Below are positions 1-5,602 of a stretch of DNA of 6,680 nucleotides, piece after piece. How positions within the stretch are numbered: the first letter of the stretch is position 1; each line of letters begins with the position of its first letter. A program made the translations under genes and the position numbers. This DNA comes from Gemmatimonadota bacterium (GTDB lineage: Bacteria; Gemmatimonadota; Gemmatimonadetes; Gemmatimonadales; GWC2-71-9): NCBI GenBank assembly GCA_003221825.1, contig QHUE01000229.1, forward strand, positions 1 through 6,680. The letters are read 5' to 3'. Below the pieces are notes generated by a model. The model was not told the origin of the DNA, ran no database searches, and worked only from the letters and a program-made list of their open reading frames with translations.

Positions 1-669
1 GCCGAACAGATAGCAGAAGATCGCAAACGCCCCGCCCACGATCACGGTGAGACCCGCGGCGAGGCCGTCCAGCCCGTCCGTCAGGTTCACCGCGTTCGAG
101 CTCGCCGTCGTCACGAACGTCACGAACATCAGATAGATCGGCCAGGGAAGCACCCACACGATGTATTTGAAGAAGGGGAGCTGCGTGGCATTCGGGTCGA
201 CGCTGGTCGTCAGCGGAAACAGGAGGAGATACACGCCCAACCCGATCCCGAACGATACCTGACCGACGAGCTTCCAGCGGGCGACGAGTCCCTGCGACTG
301 GCCGCGTACGATTTTCAGGTAGTCGTCGAGAAACCCGATCAGCCCCATCCACAGCGTCGCGACGACCGTGACGATGACGTAGCGGCTGTCGAGGCGCGCC
401 CACAGCAGCGTCGGTACGATCGTCGCCAGGATGATGATCAGCCCGCCCATCGTCGGCGTGCCCCGCTTGCCGTGGTGACTGGTGGGTCCCTCGGCGCGGA
501 CGATCTGTCCGATGCGATGGTCGCGCAGCTTCCCGATGATCCGGGGACCGACGATGAAGGCGAGGAGCAGCGCCGTGACCGTCGCGCCCGCCGCGCGGAA
601 CGTGATGTAGTTGAAGAGATTGAAGATGATGTGCTGGCGTGCGAGCGGCGCGAGCAGATGATAGAGCAT
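1..669 (-). CDS. mraY: MraY, phospho-MurNAc-pentapeptide transferase (N-terminal part, cut by window edge)
   Basis: MraY is an integral membrane enzyme that transfers phospho-MurNAc-pentapeptide from UDP to undecaprenyl phosphate, giving lipid I. The frame is open from the ATG at 669 to base 1, giving 223 residues of a protein that is usually about 360, so roughly the last 135 lie outside the window. Visible family signatures are HHGKRGTPTMGG (residues 65-76), the catalytic aspartate pair in FLDDYLK (D115, D116, K119) and SNAVNLTDGLDGLA (191-204). Several hydrophobic segments fit the polytopic topology, for example around 31-42, 75-90, 97-112 and 137-152. The start is well fixed because its ATG overlaps the murF stop codon by one base (TGATG). 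No Shine-Dalgarno sequence is visible, so translation is probably coupled to murF. The third aspartate of the active site lies in the missing part and cannot be checked. Confidence 0.97.
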   Translation of the reverse strand, partial: MLYHLLAPLARQHIIFNLFNYITFRAAGATVTALLLAFIVGPRIIGKLRDHRIGQIVRAEGPTSHHGKRGTPTMGGLIIILATIVPTLLWARLDSRYVIVTVVATLWMGLIGFLDDYLKIVRGQSQGLVARWKLVGQVSFGIGLGVYLLLFPLTTSVDPNATQLPFFKYIVWVLPWPIYLMFVTFVTTASSNAVNLTDGLDGLAAGLTVIVGGAFAIFCYLFG

Positions 670-2069
670 CAGGTCAGATAGTTGAGGACACGTTCCAAGG
701 CCACTCCGCGCGATGCTTTGAGCAGTACCAGCTCGGTGCCGCGCAGCGCCGATTTCAGTTTCGGCCCCAGCGCGTCGGGATCGGCCGCCGTAATCAGCCG
801 ACCCCCGAGCGCTTCCCGCAGCGGCTCGAACACCCGCGCGAACGTCCCTACCGCCGCCACGAGCGCGGGTTTGCGCTGGGCGATTTCGCGCGCCGCTTCG
901 GCGTGCAATCTTGCACTTTCCGGCCCTAACTCCAACATCGTGCCCACGACCACCACCAGCGGGCGACGCTGCCGCCGCGCCAGCCAGTCCGCCGTCTGCA
1001 CTGCCCGGCGCATCGAGGCCGGATTGGCGTTGTAGGTGTCGTCGATCACCACCATGTTGCCGATGTCCCGCAGGTCCCCCCGCCCCTCCGGGAGCTGCAG
1101 GCCGGCGAGCGCCCGCACGGCGGCATCGTGCTCCACGCCGGCCCGCTGCGCGACGGCCAGGGCGATCTGGGCATTCTCGAGCTGGTGAATGCCGAGCGCC
1201 GGCAGCGTGACCGTCTCCCCAGAGTCCAGCGCGAGGCGCGGACGGCCGTCCTCATCCAAGTACCGGTCGAGCAAGGCGTCATCGCGGCTTTTGTCCGGCA
1301 GCGCGGCCGGGATCACCTGCGTCCGGCGGCGGGCCTCGGGCCACATCGCGTCGGGCCCAGACCCAATCACCGCCACCGGCGCCCGATCCAGCAGCGCGAG
1401 TTTCTCGACCATCACGCCTTCCAGCGATCCGAAGCCTTCGACATGCGCATAGCCGATGTTCGTGATCACGGCGATCGTAGGCTCGATGATGTCGCGCATG
1501 CGCGCGATCTCGCCCGGCACGCTCGCCCCGGCCTCGACGACCAGCGCCTCCGTGTCTTCCGGGGCGTTGAGGATGGTCAGCGGAACGCCGATCAGATTGT
1601 TGAGATTGGCGCTGGTGGCGTGCACGCGATACCGCGCGCCCAACGCCGCGCGAATCATCTCCTTCGTGCTCGTCTTGCCGCTCGACCCGGTGATCGCGAC
1701 GACCGGTGTCCCGTCGGGGAGCATGCGGCGCCGCGCCCGGGCGAGCAGCCCGAGCGCCGTGAGTGTGTCGTCGACTTCGAAGAATGAGAGTCCGGCCACC
1801 TTGGGAGTGCCGCGACGCACAACGGCGGCCGTCGCACCTCCCGCCTTGGCCTTCTCGAGGAAATTGTGAGCGTCGAACTTCTCGCCCTTGAGCGCAACGA
1901 AAAGAGTGCCGGGTATCAGGTGTCTGGTGTCAGTAGAGATGGCGGCGAACGTGAGCTTCGCGGGGGCGGGCACGCCGAGCGCGGCAGCCACCTCGTCGCT
2001 GGTCCACGTCCGTCCGGTCGTCAGACCGCGACCGTCAGGGAGTCCTTTAGGGTCCGTCCGGCCGCCCAT
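669..2069 (-). CDS. murF: MurF, UDP-MurNAc-tripeptide:D-Ala-D-Ala ligase
   Basis: MurF is the cytoplasmic ATP-dependent ligase that adds D-Ala-D-Ala to UDP-MurNAc-tripeptide, the last soluble step of precursor synthesis. The product is 466 residues, close to the usual length. It shows the N-terminal domain motif STDTR..PGTLFVALKG (45-62), the P-loop ITGSSGKTSTKE (126-137), NLNNLIGVPLT (155-165), NIGYAHVEGFGS (204-215), HQLENAQIALA (295-305), DDTYNANPASM (343-353), GTMLELGPES (376-385) and the C-terminal KASRG (451-455). The ATG overlaps the murE stop as TGATG, and a GGGAG lies 7 bases upstream. About 20 residues before the first conserved helix (TWTSDEVAAALG, 21-32) look like an extension, and its DNA contains an inverted repeat. 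A three-copy heptamer repeat encodes residues 46-53 without disturbing the conserved motif. The frame is intact. Confidence 0.97.
   Translation of the reverse strand: MGGRTDPKGLPDGRGLTTGRTWTSDEVAAALGVPAPAKLTFAAISTDTRHLIPGTLFVALKGEKFDAHNFLEKAKAGGATAAVVRRGTPKVAGLSFFEVDDTLTALGLLARARRRMLPDGTPVVAITGSSGKTSTKEMIRAALGARYRVHATSANLNNLIGVPLTILNAPEDTEALVVEAGASVPGEIARMRDIIEPTIAVITNIGYAHVEGFGSLEGVMVEKLALLDRAPVAVIGSGPDAMWPEARRRTQVIPAALPDKSRDDALLDRYLDEDGRPRLALDSGETVTLPALGIHQLENAQIALAVAQRAGVEHDAAVRALAGLQLPEGRGDLRDIGNMVVIDDTYNANPASMRRAVQTADWLARRQRRPLVVVVGTMLELGPESARLHAEAAREIAQRKPALVAAVGTFARVFEPLREALGGRLITAADPDALGPKLKSALRGTELVLLKASRGVALERVLNYLT
1912..1932. repeat. Three-copy heptamer tandem repeat inside murF
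   Basis: On the plus strand the copies are GGTATCA, GGTGTCT and GGTGTCA. The coding strand reads through them as TDTRHLIP (residues 46-53), part of the conserved N-terminal motif. It uses AGA for Arg and ATA for Ile, codons otherwise sparse in this GC-rich gene. Confidence 0.6.
2015..2034. repeat. Inverted repeat in the 5' end of murF
   Basis: CGGTCG (2015-2020) and CGACCG (2029-2034) are perfect 6-base arms around an 8-base loop. They lie within the atypical first 20 codons of murF. It may be a remnant of an intergenic repeat now read as coding sequence, or a small mRNA hairpin. No function is shown. Confidence 0.4.
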
Positions 2070-3061
2070 CAGTTCGCTCCCAGGCTGCGGACCACTTCCC
2101 GCTCGTCGAACGGCTCTTTGGTCGTGCCGACGACCTGATACGTCTCATGGCCCTTGCCCGCGAGCAGGATCGTATCGCCCGCTCGCGCCAGCTCGAGCGC
2201 CTGGCCGATCGCCGCGCGCCGATCCGCGACGCGATAGTGCGGTCGCCCGGTCATTCCCGCCTCGACATCGTCGAGGATCCGCTCGGGATCCTCGGTGCGC
2301 GGATTGTCCGACGTCGCGATCGCGATGTCGGCGAGCCGGACGGCGATTTCGCCCATGGGGGCCCGCTTGCCGCGGTCGCGGTCGCCCCCGGCGCCGAACA
2401 CGACGATCACCCGGCCTTTGGAGGACGTGACTTCGCGTATCGTCTCGAGCGCGCGCTCCAGCGCATCGGGCGTGTGCGCGTAGTCGCGCAGCACGACACA
2501 GGGATCGACCGCGATGCGCTCCATGCGGCCCGGGACCTGGGGCGCCGTCGAGAGGCGCTCGGCCACCTCGCGCGGCGGCACGTCCAGCCCCACCGCACAG
2601 GCCGCGACGCCCAACGCATTCGCGATGTTGAATCGTCCCAGCAGTGGGAGCGCGACGGCGTGGCTCCCCTGCGCCGTCACCAGAGTGAAGCGCGCCCCCT
2701 TTGCATCCACCCGCACATCACGAGCGGTGACGTCGGCCGTCGGCGAGGTCGCCGAAAACGAGATGCGTCGAGGCGTGAGCGGCAAACGAGCCCAGGCGGC
2801 GTCGTCCGCGTTGATCACCGCGAGCCCGGCATCGGCCAGGTAGCCCACGAGCCTTGCCTTCGCGGCGAAATAGGCGTCGAATGTCTCGTGATAGTCGAGG
2901 TGATCGCGGGTCAAGTTGGTGAAGATGGCCGCGCGAAACACGAGTCCCTCCACGCGGCCCTGATCGAGGCTGTGCGACGAAACCTCCATCGCGAGGTCGT
3001 CTTGCCGTTGGTTCCCGTCACGCCGATCACCTGCAACCGGGCCGCCGGCCGGCGATACCAC
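2069..3061 (-). CDS. murE: MurE C-terminal fragment (central ATPase and ligand-binding domains)
   Basis: This open frame gives 330 residues. The first 22 or so are an out-of-frame reading of the P-loop region, so its nominal ATG at 3061 is not a real MurE start. True MurE sequence begins at DLAMEVSSHSLDQGRV (22-37). It continues with FTNLTRDHLDYH (48-59), the lysine that is carbamylated in the family (K68 in FAAKARL), FNIANALG (144-151), YAHTPDALE (194-202), GAGGDRDRGKR (223-233), DNPRTEDP (252-259) and GKGHETYQ (302-309). DNPR marks meso-DAP-specific enzymes, as opposed to lysine-adding ones. The fragment lacks its P-loop in frame, so it should not work alone. Its stop overlaps the murF start. 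Confidence 0.8.
   Translation of the reverse strand: MVSPAGGPVAGDRRDGNQRQDDLAMEVSSHSLDQGRVEGLVFRAAIFTNLTRDHLDYHETFDAYFAAKARLVGYLADAGLAVINADDAAWARLPLTPRRISFSATSPTADVTARDVRVDAKGARFTLVTAQGSHAVALPLLGRFNIANALGVAACAVGLDVPPREVAERLSTAPQVPGRMERIAVDPCVVLRDYAHTPDALERALETIREVTSSKGRVIVVFGAGGDRDRGKRAPMGEIAVRLADIAIATSDNPRTEDPERILDDVEAGMTGRPHYRVADRRAAIGQALELARAGDTILLAGKGHETYQVVGTTKEPFDEREVVRSLGAN
2077..2081 (-). promoter_or_regulatory. Ribosome binding site for murF
   Basis: GGGAG on the minus strand is followed by 7 bases and then the murF ATG at 2069, which overlaps the murE stop. It gives murF its own initiation signal in addition to coupling, and it supports the longer murF start with its N-terminal extension. 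Confidence 0.55.
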
Positions 3062-3357
3062 GCCTCGGCGGCGATCGCCGCGGCGCGCCGCCCGTTGCGT
3101 ACCAGGATCTGCGGGATTGGAACAGGCTGCCGCGCCTCGACCAGCGCTGCCGCCGCGCCGCGGGCCGCCGCGTCGGCGACAAAGGTGTGACCGTCCTGCA
3201 CCGCTCCACGCACGGCGCAGAACAGCATGCCACGCTCGAGCCGCCGCGCGTCGGCGGTCAGGCCGGTGATGTCCGGCAGCTGATCGGGGGGGGGCGCATC
3301 GACCAAAGCGCCGGCGCGCGCCAGCGCGTCCACCACCTCTCGCAGCGATCTATTCAC
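2911..3357 (-). CDS. murE: MurE N-terminal fragment (domain 1 plus P-loop, then out of frame)
   Basis: This open frame gives 148 residues from a GTG start that overlaps the ftsI stop (GTGA). Residues 1-109 are the MurE/MurF-type N-terminal substrate-binding domain, with LTADARRLERGMLFCAVRG at 33-51. Residues 110-121 are the ATPase P-loop VIGVTGTNGKTT. Residues 122-148 (beginning SRWRFRR) are the +1-shifted reading of the MEVSSH region and carry no homology. A run of nine C residues on the coding strand (3286-3294) encodes part of APPPD near residue 23 and is a likely place for indels. The frame is nevertheless consistent on both sides of it. No Shine-Dalgarno sequence is visible before the GTG. 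Confidence 0.8.
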   Translation of the reverse strand: MNRSLREVVDALARAGALVDAPPPDQLPDITGLTADARRLERGMLFCAVRGAVQDGHTFVADAAARGAAAALVEARQPVPIPQILVRNGRRAAAIAAEAWYRRPAARLQVIGVTGTNGKTTSRWRFRRTASIRAAWRDSCFARPSSPT

Positions 3358-5309
3358 GGGCGTCGAGCGGGTGGTGGTTCCGCGAACACCGTGACCGTCG
3401 TCCCGGCCGCCGCCTGTTCACCGGCCGCGGGCCAGGTGTGGTGAATGACGCCCCACCCTTTGACGACGACGTGGAAGCCGTGCCGATGCAGGGTGCGGAC
3501 CGCGTCGCGCAGCGGCCGATTGGTCACATCCGGGACGATCTGGGCCGGTTGAGTGGACGCCGTGTCGGGGACATAGGGCCACGGGACGACGTAGGGGACG
3601 ACGCCGTCCGGCTCGTCGAGGGGGACGCGGTCGGTCGTGGCCGCCACGTTGGAGAGCCGCGCGCGATCGAGGGCGACGGTCCGCGCGGCGAGCGCCTGCT
3701 CGAGCATCGAGCGCGTGACCGGCGCCGCCGTCTGCGCCGCGAAGTAACTGCCCTTCTGCGGATTGTCGATCTTCATCACGACCACGAGCTGCGGCTCATC
3801 GGCGGGGAACAGCGCAGCGAACGACGCCGTGTACTGACCCGCCGCGTAGTGGCCGCCGACGACGCGCCGGGCCGTGCCGGTCTTGGCGGCGAGCTGGAAG
3901 TTGGCGAGTGCCGCGCGCTCTCCGGTACCGCCCGGGTCGACGACGCCCCGCAGCAAGTCGCGCAGCTTGACCGCCACCTCCGACGTCACGACCCGACGCA
4001 CCGGCTCCGGACGGTGCCGGTAGCGCACCGTCCCGTCGGGCCCGCGGATCTCCCGAATCAGGGTCGGTTCGAGCAGCACGCCGTTGTTCGCGATGGCACC
4101 GTAGGCCGCCGCCAGCTGGATCGGCGTGACCGCCAGCTCGTAGCCGATCGCGAGACTCGCGGAGCTGGGTCGCGACCACTCGCGCGGCGGGCGCAGCCGA
4201 CCCGGGGACTCGGCGGGAAACTCGACGCCGGTCGGCGACCCAAAGCCGAACGCGCGGAGCACGTCGTACTGCTCGTCGGGGTGTAAACGGGCCGCGAACT
4301 TCACGAGCGCGATGTTGCTCGACACTCGAATGGCGTCGGCCAAGGTGAGCGAGGGCATGGGATGTTCATCGGTGACCACGCGGTCGGGCAGCCGGTACCG
4401 CCCCCCCTCCCCCGACACGTGCTCGCCGGGGCGCACGCGATCGAACCTGATCAGCGCCGCCGCCGCGAAGATCTTGGCGAGCGATCCCGGCTCGAAGGTT
4501 TCGGTGAAGGCGCTCGGCCGCATGCTGCCATCCGCCCGCCGGGACGCCACGGCGAGGATCTCGCCGGCCCGAGGATCGAGCATCACGACGTCGCCGCCAT
4601 CCGCCTGCATGTTGTCGATCGCGTCATCGAGCGCGCGCTGCGCGATCTCCTGCAGCTCGGCATCGAGCGTGAGCACGACGTCATTGCCGGCCACCGGCTC
4701 GGCGATCACCCGCGCCGGCGACTCGTACTCGCGGCCCTCGCGGTCCTTCAGTACGACGGCCGCGCCAGGCGTCCCGGCCAGCAAGCTGTCGAGCAGCCGC
4801 TCCAATCCACCTCCACCACCTCCACCTCCTCGACCATCCTCGCCAACCCTGCCTATCACCGCACGCGCGAACTCGGCCGACGGATAGAAGCGGCGCAGGA
4901 CGGGCTCGAGATGCACGCCGCGCGTACTGCGCAGCGGCTGCACGTCGGCCGTCGTGAACGGCCCGGCGAACCAGGCGTAGCGGCGGCGCAGACCCCGCTC
5001 CACGTCGTGCGGCGCCAGCCGCAGCTGGCGCGCGATCACCGCGGCATCGCGGGTGGGATCGCGCAGCTCGTTGGGTGCGATGCCGACGTGGTAGGTCTCC
5101 TGCGTGAGCGCCAGACCGAGCCCGTGGCGGTCGAACAGCGTGCCGCGACGTGCCTCGAGCACGACGCGTTCGGTGCGTTGGGCCTTGGCCGCCGCGGCGT
5201 ACTTCCGCCCTTCGAACAGCTGCACCTGGGCCGCCCGCACCACGAGCGCGAGCAGCGCGGCCCCCAGGCCGATCTCCACGACGCGGAGCCGGACCGATAG
5301 CTTCGCCAT
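3354..5309 (-). CDS. ftsI: FtsI / PBP3-like septal transpeptidase with C-terminal PASTA domain
   Basis: This is a class B penicillin-binding protein that cross-links septal peptidoglycan in the periplasm, where it works with FtsW and the FtsQLB complex. The product is 651 residues. A single N-terminal membrane anchor lies at about 11-28. The PBP dimer-type domain follows, with RRGTLFDRHG at 54-63 and FYPSAEFARAVIGRVGEDG at 141-159. The transpeptidase domain has the SxxK motif as SLAK (S276, K279), SxN as SSN (330-332) and KTG at 476-478. One PASTA-like domain ends the protein (about 589-643, IVPDVTNRPLRDAV). A run of eight glycines (161-168) interrupts the usual GxxGxDGxGLEGLE region and is encoded entirely by GGA/GGT codons, unlike the GC-rich neighbourhood. 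The ATG overlaps the ftsL stop (TGATG) with no clear ribosome site. The gene could equally be named as a PBP2/SpoVD-type protein, but its dcw position supports ftsI. Confidence 0.95.
   Translation of the reverse strand: MAKLSVRLRVVEIGLGAALLALVVRAAQVQLFEGRKYAAAAKAQRTERVVLEARRGTLFDRHGLGLALTQETYHVGIAPNELRDPTRDAAVIARQLRLAPHDVERGLRRRYAWFAGPFTTADVQPLRSTRGVHLEPVLRRFYPSAEFARAVIGRVGEDGRGGGGGGGGLERLLDSLLAGTPGAAVVLKDREGREYESPARVIAEPVAGNDVVLTLDAELQEIAQRALDDAIDNMQADGGDVVMLDPRAGEILAVASRRADGSMRPSAFTETFEPGSLAKIFAAAALIRFDRVRPGEHVSGEGGRYRLPDRVVTDEHPMPSLTLADAIRVSSNIALVKFAARLHPDEQYDVLRAFGFGSPTGVEFPAESPGRLRPPREWSRPSSASLAIGYELAVTPIQLAAAYGAIANNGVLLEPTLIREIRGPDGTVRYRHRPEPVRRVVTSEVAVKLRDLLRGVVDPGGTGERAALANFQLAAKTGTARRVVGGHYAAGQYTASFAALFPADEPQLVVVMKIDNPQKGSYFAAQTAAPVTRSMLEQALAARTVALDRARLSNVAATTDRVPLDEPDGVVPYVVPWPYVPDTASTQPAQIVPDVTNRPLRDAVRTLHRHGFHVVVKGWGVIHHTWPAAGEQAAAGTTVTVFAEPPPARRP
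4806..4829. repeat. Trinucleotide (GGA/GGT) tract encoding eight glycines in ftsI
   Basis: Eight consecutive glycine codons read GGA, GGT, GGA, GGT, GGT, GGA, GGT, GGA on the coding strand. None ends in G or C, in contrast with the strong GC third-position bias around them. The tract encodes residues 161-168 of FtsI and can change length without a frameshift. Confidence 0.85.
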
Positions 5310-5602
5310 CAGCGGGGCCGGTCCGGAGGCTGTGGAGCCGGGATCAGAATGATCTCGGTGTCAGCGGGCAGCCGGAGTCCCAGTTTGCGGGCGCGCGGCA
5401 GCAGCACGGTCCGGCTTTGCCCGGCCCGCACCCGCCGGTCGAGATCGGCGCGGCGGCCCTCCAGCGACGCACGCGCTTCACGCAGGTCCGCGAGCGCACG
5501 CGCCGCATTGAGGGCGGAGGTCTGCCGGGCGATCACGGCCCAGAGCGCCGCGAGCAACGCGACGAGCCAGAAGGCGATCCAGTGGCGGCCTCTAAACCTC
5601 AC
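5309..5602 (-). CDS. ftsL: FtsL-like cell division protein
   Basis: FtsL is a small bitopic divisome protein that, with FtsB and FtsQ, activates FtsW and FtsI at the septum. The 97-residue product has a short basic N-terminus (MRFRGRHW) and one hydrophobic transmembrane segment (about 8-25). A charged heptad-like helix suited to a coiled coil follows (about 30-62), and the tail LGLRLPADTEIILIP (74-88) resembles the ending of FtsL-type proteins. FtsL is poorly conserved, so the assignment rests on size, topology and position between rsmH and ftsI. The start is a GTG at 5602-5600 inside the end of rsmH (11-base overlap), with GAGAAGG six bases upstream. The stop overlaps the ftsI ATG. Confidence 0.88.
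   Translation of the reverse strand: MRFRGRHWIAFWLVALLAALWAVIARQTSALNAARALADLREARASLEGRRADLDRRVRAGQSRTVLLPRARKLGLRLPADTEIILIPAPQPPDRPR

Larger units (their letters stand above)
2069..3357 (-). pseudogene. murE: murE with internal deletion and frameshift (UDP-MurNAc-L-Ala-D-Glu:meso-DAP ligase)
   Basis: Intact MurE adds meso-diaminopimelate to UDP-MurNAc-L-Ala-D-Glu in the cytoplasm. Here the gene is read in two frames. The first runs from the GTG at 3357 to the P-loop GTNGKTT (residues 115-121, ending at 2995). Homology then continues in a different frame from DLAMEVSSH (the Met codon is at 2989-2987) to the stop at 2069. In E. coli MurE about 61 residues separate the P-loop lysine from the Met of MEVSSH. 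Here only 11 bases do, so about 172 bases are missing. The lost part would contain the TTP region that contacts the uridyl-MurNAc substrate. As written, neither fragment could be active alone. The gene overlaps ftsI by GTGA and murF by TGATG, so its borders are normal. A collapsed assembly is as plausible as a true lesion because murE is essential. Confidence 0.88.

Noticed and set aside
2147..3190. Long open frame on the plus strand opposite murE (347 codons)
   Set aside because: It is antisense to murE, arginine-rich and without any recognisable motif. Such frames are common opposite genes of high GC content with strong third-position bias.
2069..3357. Programmed frameshift as the explanation of the split murE
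   Set aside because: About 57 conserved codons are absent, so shifting the frame would still not rebuild the protein. No slippery heptamer or stop-adjacent signal is visible at the junction.
3438..4286. Plus-strand open frame of 282 codons opposite the ftsI C-terminal half
   Set aside because: Same reasoning: low-complexity, charged translation with no family signature.
4362..5300. Plus-strand open frame of 312 codons opposite ftsI
   Set aside because: It is a shadow of ftsI with arginine- and histidine-rich composition and no domain or ribosome site. The minus-strand frame carries all three PBP motifs.
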